Assembly (NCBI GenBank): GCA_015501595.1
Contig: JADNRX010000011.1
Coordinates: 248,001-312,000, forward strand
Direction of reading: 5' to 3'
Length of the DNA stretch: 64,000 nucleotides
DNA from: Hymenopellis radicata
Taxonomy: Eukaryota; Basidiomycota; Agaricomycetes; Agaricales; Physalacriaceae
Positions 44,808 to 56,328 of this stretch are shown in pieces; the stretch's first letter is position 1; every line of letters starts with the position of its first letter. The notes under the pieces are model-generated. The model was not told the DNA's origin, made no database searches, and worked only from the letters and a program-made list of their open reading frames with translations. The position numbers were made by a program, and so were the translations under genes.

Positions 44808-46075
44808 ATGGTCGATTTCAACGACCCAAATGCTTTTTCGGATTCAGAAGATGCCTCCATCGTCGTCGACGCAAAGAAAACGATAGGGGAGCCTGTTGAA
44901 TATGTGTTTACGGAGGTATTTATCAACTCTTCCCTCGAACAGTATTGTACTGACGCTCGAGCAGCGTGATGTTATCCTGTACAATCTTGGTATCGGTGCC
45001 ACGGCCGAGGAACTGAAATGGGCCTTTGAAGGGGACGAAGAGTTCTCTGCGCTTCCCACCTTTGGAGTGGTACCCCAGTTTCTGTCCAGTAGCGGTTTCC
45101 CGTTGGACTGGCTGCCAAATTACAATCCCGTTCGTTCGGCGTAGTCGTCCTCTCTCTGTCCTCGCTGACGGTACGCAGGCGAAGCTTCTCCATGGCGAGC
45201 AATACTTGTCTATCAAGGCCCCCATCCCGACGAGCGGGACACTTGTCACCACGAGCCGGTCGGTCGTTCAGCTGTGGCAGTCCGTCTCCTGATCTTATCA
45301 CGCCTCTCTAGCCTTATGGAGGTCCTTGACAAGGGAAAGGCTGTCGCAGTCACAGTCGTGAACGAGACCAAGGACAAGTTTAGCGGGAAAGTCATCTTTG
45401 AAAACCAGTCTACGCTGTTTATCCGCGGAGCCGGTGGTTTCGGTGGGAAGCGCGTCGGAAAAGGCAAGTCGCGTTACTATCAACTGATTGGAATCGGTGG
45501 TAATATCTTGTAGACCGTGGCTCCGCTACTGCCGAGTACAAGGTACCACAACGAGCGCCCGATGCAGTCTTGGAGGAGAAGACCAGTACCATTCAAGCCG
45601 CGTTATACCGGTAAGACGATTTTCCACGCACTCTATCTGTTGCTTATCGAAGATTCAGTCTAAGTGGTGATTCGAATCCGCTCCATGTATGACTATGTTC
45701 ACTAGTGTTTGGACTTTCCCTCATGGTCTTTTAGATACTGCCTGAATTCGCCGCTATTGGAGGTTTTGACAAACCAATTCTTCATGGGCTTTGCTCTATG
45801 GGTATCTCTGGAAAACATGTATACAAGACCTTCGGTGCCTTCAAGGATATCAAAGTTCGCTTCGCTGGGGTCGTTTATCCAGGTGAGACTCTGGTCACTT
45901 CAATGTGGAAGGATGAGGACAAGGTTATATTTAGTAAGTCTCTATACAACTGTACCTGAAAGTTATATTGGGGTATCTGACATGTTTAATAGCGACCAAA
46001 GTAAAAGAAAGGGATAGTACAGTATTGGCATCTGCAGGCGTCACACTCGTCGATGGCATTAAATCCAGATTGTAG
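44808..46075 (+). CDS. Peroxisomal enoyl-CoA hydratase 2 (MaoC/hot-dog), stand-alone
   Basis: Hydrates trans-2-enoyl-CoA to 3R-hydroxyacyl-CoA. Start [17 protein letters not shown], then GEPVEYVFT | [12 protein letters not shown] and [14 protein letters not shown], which is the N-terminal half of the hydratase part of MFE-2. Next come [40 protein letters not shown] and [12 protein letters not shown]. The hot-dog active-site region reads [13 protein letters not shown] and then [20 protein letters not shown] (hydratase-2 motif with Asp and His). It ends [12 protein letters not shown] is a PTS1 variant. About eight exons, near 310 residues. It lies just downstream of the SDR-SDR gene on the same strand and works with it in one pathway. 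Confidence 0.92.
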
Positions 46076-46164
46076 AAAATGGTGTAAAATAAGTGTCCGT
46101 TGTCTATGTTCGTAACCCCAAAATATGAAGAAGATAACTTTGCATAGGGAGGAGTATGATACGA

Positions 46165-48700
46165 TCACGTTGAACATGTAACGTTGAGGAAGGTTGATGT
46201 GTCAACGCCTGAACATGCGATGAGAACCGAGGCCATACTAGAAGAGTAGACGTACCAGGGTAAAACCAAAATGTAACGCCAAGTATAACATACAGACCTA
46301 ACCAAAGTTTCAGACCGCAAAACAAACGAAGACGACGTAGCACCTACACATCAAGATCATGCCCTCGAGCCAGTTTGACTTACCGTCTTGTACGACGTAG
46401 TTCACTGTCAGGACTGAAAAGGAGATGAGACATGGGCAAAACTGTGCCGAGAAAAGGTAACCCACCGGCGAGGAAAAGAGCCACAGATTCATACGGATCA
46501 AAAAGAAGCGTCAAGGGCTTGCCCATGATCCATGCCAAGGTAACGATAAAACTAGGAGGTCACGCAGTCAGAACATTGACGGCAGAGGTGTTTTCGGAAA
46601 ACGTACGGAATGACGAAGAGGGCTATTTGCTGTGGTCATGCTGTCAATACAACGAGAAGAGACGAGTCAACGACAACTTACGATACTTGATCCGACGGCC
46701 ACTCCCAAGCTCAGATTGAGCTTGTCTTTGACAGAGACGGTAACGGCAGTCAAATGCTCAGCAGCATTTCCTTGAATGAAACGTAAGTCTCCATGTGCGA
46801 CTGCAAGGAAGCAGCGGCATTACATACCTACAATCGGTAGGAGGATGACGCCGACGAACTCTTTGCTGATACCTCCCTTATTGGTCATACCGTCAATAGA
46901 GTCCACAAGCCACTCGGCAGTGACAGCAACAAGCTGCAGGAATTTGATCAGTGAAAGGAGGGACACGAGCAATGGAAACGGGACATACGACAGTGACAAC
47001 TACAAGCAAACCGATCGTCATACCTACGCTGAGTTGGGGAGTTTCCTCCTCATCCTCAATATGTGTTTGGGTAGAGCTAGGCTCAGCTTCATCAGGCTCA
47101 TCGTGAATTGTGGATTCCTCCGCTTTCCCTTTGCGCGACAAGGGGTTCCTGAATTGCCTTTCGTACTGGGTCGACTTCATGACATGTTCCCCTTTGTCAG
47201 AGTACAGAACGGTATGAGAAAATAGCTGGAACACGAGATAGGACAGATAGACTGCCTAATTGTCAGTAGAGGTATCAATAAACGTGGACTAAGAAACATA
47301 CTGAAGAGAAGAATGATGGCAACTCCGTGACTGACATGAAGAATGTCGGAAGTCTCGTCGTTATTGGGATCAGTATCCACCGAGAAGTGGAACGCTGCGG
47401 TAGAAGGACCGCGATGACGCTGATGGTGAGTAACGAGGAGTTCAATTGTGTGGCGACTACGGGAAGCCTTGAGAATTGCGCCACAATCAGCAAACGCCAC
47501 TTACCCAGACCAAAGCCTTGTTCTTGAAACTTGATCCCGCCAGCAAAGAAGCACATTCCGAGAACCAGAACTACGCGAGTTAGGTAGGATGGGAGGGTCG
47601 GAAAGGGAAAATACTCACGAAGATTGCTGAGAATAGAGCCAACCACTGTTACCATCGTTATATTTAGGATTTTCACGCATAGAGCGAATATTGCTCACAC
47701 GACGATTGGACAATTTGCAGCTCGCATTTTATGAGGGCAATGATCTGGGTGATGTTAGACTCAGACTTCCACCAAAAATAACAGCTTACGGCAACGATGA
47801 GTTCAACGCTTCATGATCTATCAGTTGAAGTGCATGACGTTGAGCGCTGGCATAGCTTACGCGTTTCCCTGAAAACGAGTACACGCGTAAGAGATCTGAA
47901 GATAACAGGAAGACATGCAAGGAACACACCAAGGTAGCATTGAGAAGGCCGGCAAGAGTCTGGCCCACTCGCATTGACAGCTCATCGGTCGCAAACGCCA
48001 ATAACTGTAAACGTTTTCTGTGAATGGAAGCCCAAGGACGGAAGAAGACGACGGACCTTGGCAAGAGGTATGATTGCCAAAAAGGAAACTAGATCGCGGT
48101 TAGATGGTAGATTGCAAGAACAGATTTGATGGTGGCGTACAAACAAATATCAGCGTGTCTTGCTTTCCTGCGAGGGCGAAATGTAATGCCCACTGTACGT
48201 GAGAGAAGATGTCAATCAACGATTTGAGACGTAAGGGAGGAGTGCGCACAGATACTGGAATGAAGAGAAGAAGAACGTTCAGTGCTGCAAGATCATTAGT
48301 ATTCACAGTTTGGTGGCGGTGGTAAGAAACGCACGAGAGGATCTCAGTATAGACAAGGAACTCTGCCACGCAGAAGGAGCCGGAGCAACTGGCTTTACGG
48401 GCGTCATCTGACTCAAGAGAGTAGTTCGGACTCGTTCCAAAGGACCGAAAGATTGTCGGGCTGAGCGGGCAGAGTTTCTGCGATGAGAATCCCCGGTAGC
48501 TGCCCTACGCGGGCGAATGTCATTAGTCTGTGTGCTTGTTAAAGGTTCTGCTGCTGTAGTAACATGCTGTGGGTTTTCCACCAGGGGTCGCTGTTCGGTC
48601 GCGCCACTTTCCAGAGAACTTGGGGAAACACTGCTATTGTCTGTGAAATGCTGTGAATCTACGATAGAAGAGCGTTGAACAGCTAAACCCACCCATGCGT
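46165..48700 (-). CDS. Vacuolar Ca2+/H+ exchanger (CAX/Vcx1 family)
   Basis: Multi-pass cation/proton antiporter of the vacuolar membrane. An N-terminal cytosolic region ([19 protein letters not shown]) precedes about 11 helices. The alpha-1 repeat contains [20 protein letters not shown] and [18 protein letters not shown]. The alpha-2 repeat contains [20 protein letters not shown] and [18 protein letters not shown]; both carry the conserved GNxxE. A central acidic loop reads [20 protein letters not shown]. The end is [20 protein letters not shown] followed by YPG and a short tail. More than ten exons, some very small. The first exon and start codon are uncertain; no in-frame ATG opens the long first exon near 48.7 kb. 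It converges on the hydratase gene with only 89 bp between stops. Confidence 0.88.
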
Positions 48701-48800
48701 GCTGTAACAGGGTTGAGGCGTGGTCAGGTCGTGGTTGGGGAGAAAGGAGAGTGATAGGAATGACGCTGTGTGGACCCAACGAAATGAACACCACGTGTCA

Positions 48801-49279
48801 GGTTCTGCCACAGGATCACCGGCGTAACGCTTTGATGTTTATATGGGCCGAATATGGGCAGTGTCTGCCTGCGCTGATAACAGATCCAGGACGAGATCCT
48901 GACGGTAAGCTGTGCGGGCAGTACTTAGTAGAAGAAAAGATCTGAAAAGATGCAGTGAGAAACTGCGCTCTGAGTTCCGGCACCCCTAGAAACCGGCAAG
49001 GCGGCACGGTATGTAATTCGAATGGCCATGTCCTCGTTCTTGAAGTTCAGGCGCCCCAGAATGTGAAGGACACTGCTCAGAACAAAAAGTTCGCGACTTG
49101 GAACGGTCATGCCGATCGAAGTGTCGCGTATTCTTGGCTGAGACCCGACTAAGACTTCTTGGCCAACCCCAAGCTTATGTACTCAGGCTGTATGGCGTCG
49201 AATGGCGAACTGCTACCAACAGCCTTCAATTTGTATTTACGTTACGAGTACCACTCTACTAAGCCCGAAGTACGGGCGC
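48801..49279. other. Intergenic region
   Basis: Between the start of the exchanger gene and the stop of the F-box/LRR gene, both on the minus strand. No protein-like frame or structured element recognised. Confidence 0.35.
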
Positions 49280-51593
49280 CTAACCGAGATATGCGAACGA
49301 CACAGCACCGTACAAACCGTCTTCCCTTCCTAACATCCCGTAACCTCGGATAATCTGGAAATGGGGATAAATGGAACTTCACAAAGAAACAAAAATAGAC
49401 ACTCACTTCCATTTTCCTAGCGTGCCATCCGACACCACTGCTAACATTCCCATTGGCCTCCGAGAGTTTATCCAGCTCCATTCTTAGAGGATGTCCGACG
49501 GACAAATCTCTGACCAAATTGCTCCCGGCTCCCTGCCCAATCCAACCACAGGCAGTATCAACATACCAGCCTCTACCGCCTTTACTCCGAATTGTTTTCC
49601 ATCCGTTGGCGCCAGCGCCAGTCCAGCAAGCATTGCCGTCGAAAGTTCAATAACCCGTAGTCTCGTAGGGGCATGCTTGGGTGCCGGATTAGAGGTGGAT
49701 AAACTGAATGAGAAGGGCGGGCAACACAAAGGTCGGATGATGGCGGAATGAAGGGCGATGCATGATTGGCGTGTGGATGTCGCAGTCGCGATCGGGAGTG
49801 CATCGCCCGTCCTCATGCCGCAGCTCAGCTCGGGAGAAGTGTTCAAGAGCGTTAGAATTTCGACATTGCTTGCCTTCGTTTCCAAGAAGTCTGATATGTC
49901 GTTGATCCCGAGGTCGGCAATATAGGAAAGGCCCAAGGAACGCAGGCTACGTTGCGGAGGACAGGCGCGTAGAATGTCGCGAGACATTGGCGAGCTGGAT
50001 AAATCAAGGTAGACCAATTCTCCCTTCACGAAGCATGGCGCTTCGGTGACGATGACCTTCAAGTCTTCCTCGGAAATGGGTGAAGGGAAAGTCAAATCGC
50101 CGTACAGGTTGAGTTCAGTTATTTGGCTCGCTACCCGGGACTCAACTAGGAACTCCCGGATGCTCTCGCCCGTCAGCCTAACACAACGCGCGAGGGCAAG
50201 AGATTTGAGTCGAACAGTGGGCGAACGACCCAATTCAGTTAGTAATTCGGGAGTAGCGCGAGTGCCCGAGAGGTCGAGGTGGGTGAGCGAGGGGAATGCG
50301 AGGACGAACGGTGAGAGGATGTGGGGTAAGATGGACTTGACACCGCGAAGACCCAAACGCTGAAGTCCAGGGAAGGTCATGGGTTCTTCTGGACGGCCGC
50401 GTCGCGAGAAATCGTCTCCCTCAGTTGGTTCGGGAATGATAATGTGGAAGGTGACAAAGTCCGTGAGGGCATTGACGAAAACCGCGCTCACGCAACCAGT
50501 GAGATCAACAGCTTCCAAATCACGACATTGCCGACGTCTCTCCTTGTCCTCTTCTTCCGTGTCACATATATCAACGAGGGAGCGACCTCTAGAAGAGCGC
50601 CCTCTGCCACGGGAAGGGGCTCCACGGAGGAACAATTCGTTCAGCACTGAGTACGTTAAGGCACCGTCCATGTATTCCGTAGCTCCAAAAGTAATGAGAT
50701 TCGGCATTTCCTTGAACGTCACCAGTCAGCACCTTTCATGTCATAAGGTATTTGAAGCACCGACCTTCAATACAGCTTCAACGCGATTTCCAGTGACGAA
50801 ACGACTGTTGACACCTTCCTCGACAGAACGACGCATACCGATGGTCCGAAAATGATTGAAATCGAGGTGGCGTACGAAACGACCTGGACGCGGATCTTGT
50901 GGAGTAGGTACTGGATACAAAATATGTTAGTCTATATGACAAGGTCGTCACACGCAAACAAACGAATGGCTCACCATACACGGCTGGATCTCGACGTTCC
51001 ATGACGTTCTGAATAGCGTCGCTAATGGAGCGAACGAGTTCCCAGCGCGCGGGGCTCTTGCTCTTATGCCGGAAACGTCGGGGACTGGGCTCCCGCGACG
51101 CCATGGGGGAAAGTAAGTCCGGTGAAATGGACTCGTCCGGCATGTTGAGAGACTCGAGTATGCTCTCGCGAAGGGATTTGGCGGTTTCCGCGTCGTCTCT
51201 ATCACCCCGAGCAGCAGATTTCGCTGCCGTCTCTGCGGCGGCTTTTACCGTCTTCTCCATGACCTGATCGACCGTCTCCTCATCATAATTCCAAGCGAGC
51301 TCTTCAACGAGAGAAAGCCATCCGCGAGGTAGCCTAACCTCTAGGTTGCGCCATAGCCAAGGTTTTGCTGCCTCGTACCAGTCGTGGTTAACTAGACATA
51401 GGTTTTTGAGCGTGCGCCTGGTCATGGGCTCGGACCAATTGGCTGGGGGTAATGAGGATGGAAAGGATGTCGGAATGCCATGCTCAGTTATGATCAGGGG
51501 ATCTAGAGACGGATTGGCAGGTGGTAACGAGGCAGCGTATATGTGTGAGCAGATTCGGGTGAGCAATTCAGGAGGGTATTGAATGGCGTGCAT
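49280..51593 (-). CDS. F-box/leucine-rich-repeat protein
   Basis: Probable SCF substrate receptor conserved in mushrooms. Start MHAIQYPPELLTRICSHIYA, an F-box-like helix, then NLCLVNHDWYEAAKPWLWRN. A regulatory insert follows with SPMASREPSPRRFRHKSKSP. The LRR part has LEAVDLTGCVSAVFVNALTD, FPGLQRLGLRGVKSILPHIL, SLTHLDLSGTRATPELLTEL and LRSLGLSYIADLGINDISDF. The last exons read GRGWYVDTACGWIG, ANGNVSSGVGWHARKME and GYGMLGREDGLYGAVSFAYL. Between LSTAMLAGLALA and NGWKTIRSKGG the frame changes at about 49610 without a possible intron, so one base is missing in the sequence or in the gene. Otherwise complete, about 700 residues. Confidence 0.82.
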
Positions 51594-52413
51594 AGACGAT
51601 GGCCAATAGGTAATGCGCGGAAACGGAGAGCAGACAAGTAGGACGTGTGGGGAAGGGTGCCCAGACAAATTTAAAGAGCCGGCGCTTGACTCAACCAAGA
51701 CTATGACGGTCCTTAAGTACCAAATTGATCGTCACGTGGATCAAATGTCGGCAACAACTGCATTATTGCGCGTTATGCGATCAGATGCCTAGCCGATTTG
51801 TATAAAGGGAAACATGGCGTACGGAGTCACAGGGTGGACCAACAGCTTGCAGAACGTTTGTTAATTTCGCACTGGGCCCCCCACCTGAGCAAATACAGAG
51901 TCACTGCTCCTTTCCTTTCAGATCAGGATGGACCGTTGGCCCGCCTAACGGCAATTATACCTTAACTTGGTAGGAGACGACCCTTCCGGTTTGTGCGCGT
52001 GATGCTTTCTGAGGCCGCCCTGTTAGAGGTGAGGCATGGGTCGACGGAACTGCATATAGGAATAAACTCCGTTTCAACAACGCAGGCGGCCCCTGCGTAT
52101 TTATTATGTTGCAGGCAAACGACGCGTTATTGCGACATGTTCCCGAGTTGATGTAGAATCTTGAATGCCTTCAAATTGAGACATTAATTTGTGAGGTGAC
52201 GAATGGCTGTGGGCCAGTATGTCAAATGATGTTCTCGCCTTCGCGATGGGCGTGCAGGTGACCAAACAAAACTCCGCTGTGCCATTCCCCAACCATTTCC
52301 ACACATTTAGACGTAAGGTACTATGGGATGAATGTTTTGGCGAGGTCACCGGAAAGGTTTGAAGTTGGGGTGGTTCCGAAGTTACAAGCACGAGTCTATG
52401 GGTATCGGTGGGG
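51594..52413. other. Intergenic region
   Basis: Promoter side of the F-box/LRR gene and 3' flank of ERG28. A CACGTG core at 51733-51738 lies 140 bp before the F-box/LRR start. A 95-codon minus-strand frame at 52104-52391 has no gene-like feature. Confidence 0.4.
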
Positions 52414-53047
52414 CTACGACTTGACGTAGAATTCGTACTGGGTAAACATCCATACCAGCGACAGCGCTAATATAAGCAGGTAAGTTCGGCTGTTTAGGAG
52501 CCAAAAGGAAGGCTTACTTGATACGATTACTGGACTCATTGATCCGGGATTGACAGTGACCGAACGGAAGATGAAAAACTCGGACGAGAAGTGGCCAAAG
52601 GCGATGAGGTATGTGAAGAACGCCATGTCATACACACTGAGAAGGTGTATGAACGTTTGAACACTCATAGGCCAAGAGGTGAAGATGTAAAGGACGTACT
52701 GCTTTTCATTGATATTGTACGCGGCGTAGGCTCGCACGACAGCAGAAGTTAAAGTCCAAATGGCGAACGTGCGCGCTTGCAAAGCAGTCACTGGAACGTA
52801 GTTAGACGTGTCAATTCAGGTGGAAGGGGTATCTCAGGCTACCTGGAACTCGGTCATATACTCTTTGGGTCAACTTGATGGTCGCGAAGTTTTGGAGGGA
52901 GTTAAAAACGGCCGTGGCAGCTATGAAAAGCTGCCACTTGGGCAACCATCCCTCAGCCTGGGGTAAGTCTAGCAGGCATGTATTAGGTCTAGTGACACTG
53001 TTGCATGTGGCCAACCTACAGGGAGCAAGCTTAAGGAATTCCAACAT
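52414..53047 (-). CDS. ERG28: Ergosterol biosynthesis scaffold protein Erg28
   Basis: ER membrane protein that tethers the sterol C-4 demethylation enzymes (Erg25, Erg26, Erg27). Four exons. After the start MLEFLKLAPC the conserved part begins with EGWLPKWQLFIAATAVFNSL and KLTQRVYDRVP | VTALQARTFAIWTLTSAV. It continues VRAYAAYNINEK | VYDMAFFTYLIAFGHFSSEF, FIFRSVTVNPGSMSPVIVS and LVWMFTQYEFYVKS. Four hydrophobic helices are visible and the length (about 160 residues) fits the family. The first 30 residues are not conserved, so translation may start from a different upstream exon. The start lies 124 bp from the divergent Ser/Pro-rich gene. Confidence 0.93.
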
Positions 53048-53171
53048 TTAGAGTGACACGAGATGGATCGAGGACTCGGAGCGAGATGGCAAATTGTCAA
53101 ATTGTGTCAGTGCGCTGAGTCAGCATGGCAATTGGCAGCCGCCGCCCTGCTTTGCTTTGCGGTTTTCAGCC
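53048..53171. promoter_or_regulatory. Very short divergent promoter (ERG28 / Ser-Pro-rich gene)
   Basis: Only 124 bp between the two proposed start codons, so the core elements must overlap or lie inside untranslated regions. No clear TATA element was seen. Confidence 0.45.
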
Positions 53172-56155
53172 ATGCCGTCGCTCGTCGCGCCTACCAAAGA
53201 GAGGACCCCGTCGCTACGGTCGGTGGGCAGCAACTCGAGTATAACCAGCGGCGTCTCTCTTACTCGTCGACCACGAACTCGCGCACGTTCCCGTACGGTC
53301 ACAGGAGGCCAACCGGATACCGCCTCTCTTCGGAATGCAGCTGTCATGGAGTCTGGTTTTTTTGGCAAGCCAGTCGTCGCTGAACCTGAATCTGTGCATT
53401 CCCCCCGTTCCACCGATCCTTCACCTTCTCGAGTCCAGCCCCAACCAGCCACGGCAGATGCCCATATTCCCGACTCAAAATGCTCGGAAAGAGGAGAATC
53501 CGGACCTGCCGCAGCACTCTTGGGCGTCAGTGCTGTATGTACATATCTCTCTTTCCAATATCGTCAACGCTAATGTCAAGTAAAAGGTCACAGGACAGAA
53601 CTTATCAACAGTGGACCTACAACCGAACCCGCCTCCGTCAGCCTTCATAGTCCCCATGCAGCACGCCAATGTCCGCGACTCCATGTTTTCCCAAACGTCC
53701 AACTTTACGCAGCAATCGGGCACATCTTCGTCGCTGTACCCTCCGTCGACATCTACTGCGTCTGGGACTGAATCACCTCCATCTCCTCGCTCTATTGTCG
53801 ACCCAGATGGTGACATGGATGTTCCCATAATGGATGACTTGCAAGAATATGATGGGGACGACGTCTCTTATCGTCTTCGCCTTTTGGTCAAGAACAACTA
53901 CTTCTTGCCCCCAGCGCACTCTAAGCCGTCCGCGTCCGATTTTGCCCCCACCCCGTCTCTCCAGAAGAAGCCCAGTGCTCCTGGTTTCTTTGACCTCTTT
54001 CGTGGAAAGTCTAAATCGAAGCCCTCGACTCCGCTTGACACTTCACCCCCAACAGACGGGATGGCGCCTGTCTTACGGACAACTTCGGACTCTTCTACCA
54101 CTGCGACGTATGCACCATTTGCTCAACCACGTAGCTCCTCCCACTCACATCGTCCACCGCACACGAGTACGACTCACGATCGGTCCGGTCGGGTGGTGGT
54201 CGTCAGAGAGAAAATGTCTGATCTAGCTGGTGCTGCAAAGCAGGCTGAACAGGACATGAAGAGTCGTGGTGGTCGTCTAGGATCGCAGAAGGGTCAGCAA
54301 GAGGCGTTTGACGACGTGATTGACCCCACTGACGCGGTAGATCTTCCGCTTCCGTCTGCTAAATATCCCTTTGCTGTCCAAGCTTCGGCTCTCCATGGTC
54401 TGGGGGTACAGGACTCTCTTGGTGCAGCATTACTCGCGATCGTCTCCCGCCGCCCACTAGTCCAGATCCCGATGACGATTGGAGAAAAGCGCTGCTAAAG
54501 GCGGCGGTCGGGCATTCATTGGACAACTTACATGGTAACAGCACGCCAACCCCTATGTCTGCCTTAAAAGAGTCTTCGTCACCAGCGTCCATAGGCCAAC
54601 GAATTATCAGCCATCCCATTGTATCTGATGGTAGCCCTACAGGCTGGAGTCGTCCTCCGAGTCGACAGCACGCTAGTCGTGCGCGCGGCTTGTCCAGTCC
54701 TGATCCTGTGTCCCCGACCAGCCCTCTTCCCATGCGTGCTGAGACTCCACTGACCCCCTTAATACCGCTTTCTCCGCCTCCACGCCGGATTATCAACCCA
54801 CTATACTCTCTGTCACAGACCGATTTAGGGGGCCCACCAGTCCACTCTTCTCACGTTGTGCCGCCACTACCATCGAGCCATCTGCTGAGGAAAGCGACCT
54901 CGTCCCCAGGCCTTAATTCCATGGCGAGAGCAAGATTAACACCTCCGCCTTTACCCATGGATACACGTAGCCTGAAACAAACGCGACAAGTCAGATCATC
55001 CTTTGAGACGAGTCGGGAGCATTGGGCTGGCAGCTTTCATTCTGAATCGATTTATTCGGATGACGATGGCGAACATGATCGTTCTTCAGCCACTTTGTCC
55101 TATTATACTCAAGCGTCTCCCACTGCCTCGGCGTTCCACGATGCTCTCAACCGTGGCCCCGTTCGCTCAGCAAGTACACTATCGCAGCATGTCTCCCATG
55201 ACGAGCTAAGTAATGTCAGCGACACTGCTCCCTTTGGCCGTGATGATGCGATGTCTCCACCTCCCCCTCGCGCCTCGACTTCCACGCCAGGCATTGCACT
55301 CGCACCCCCTCCTCGATCATCGTCTCTACGTCACATGGCAGTCCCTCGGCCGTTACTCGCGACCAGTGCCCCATTGGCAGAAGAATCGCGAAATCCTGCC
55401 CCGTCAATAGAGATACTAGAGCCTCCTCCAACGACTCCTCCATACACTATATCCGAACGTCGCAACGGACCTACACCCCTAGCACTACACATACCATCCA
55501 CCAGCACACATCCCGCGATGCATTCGGCACCTGCACCCTCCTCGCCAACGTCATTCTTTGATAGCATACAAGCGCAGCCCAATGCCATGGACGACCTCGA
55601 TTCTTCATCAGACGAGAGCGACAGTGAAGAGAATAACGAGCGCGATAGCAATGATGCGTTACAGGATTCCACATCTCATGAGGTCTCTCAGCTATACATT
55701 GACCCCCGTACTCGTAAAATCTCTAACGCTCGCGATTCATTGATGCGGCTGGGCAATCATTCCACGCCTTACGTCGCGCGGCCGTCACTGCCATTCGGCG
55801 TAACAGATCCCAAACAACCGATTGGATACACACCTCCACAAACTCGCCCACAGTTCTTCGTCGACAAAGCAGAACGTAGTGTCACGGGAAGTGGTACAAC
55901 TCCGGTTTCTTCCTTCGATTTCTTCAAATACGCGCAAGATCATCCCGTTCACCTGATTTTCCTAGTGCTTCGGGGTCGGGGAAGCGTCGGCCTGCGACAG
56001 CGGATGAGAATGTTCAGGCTTGGCAGCATAAACAGCGGGATCAAGAGTCGTTGAGAAGGCTGGATGGCTTACTCGTACAGCATATGGAGGCAGAAAAGGA
56101 CAGACTCAAGAGGATTGCTTCGAATATTCAATCATCTAACAACCACGCGCCATGA
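53172..56155 (+). CDS. Long Ser/Pro-rich disordered protein, unknown function
   Basis: Start MPSLVAPTKERTPSLRSV. One intron near 53538-53583 leads to VTGQNLSTVDLQPNPPP. More than 900 residues, mostly disordered. Short conserved-looking islands include DDVSYRLRLLVKNNYFLPPA, PSAPGFFDLFRGKSKSKPST, RVVVVREKMSDLAGAAKQAE, DRLPPPTSPDPDDDW and RKALLKAAVGHSLDNL. A C-terminal coiled coil has ESLRRLDGLLVQHMEAEKDR and ends SSNNHAP. Many SP/TP sites suggest control by proline-directed kinases. The frame breaks near 54437 (before DRLPPP) and again near 55950 (before PDFPSASGSGKRRPA), and no intron fits either place. No known domain recognised. Confidence 0.7.
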
Positions 56156-56328
56156 CATACTTATTTATACCTCTATTTACTTATACCGACTTTCTGCCAC
56201 TTATACCCTATGCTTGTTCGAATTTGCTACGAAACTCTACGAAACCAATCCATCACGAATTGATAATGAAACACACAGGTTGAAGCCCAGAATTTTAGCA
56301 GGAAGGGTACAGTCAACAACTACTTATT

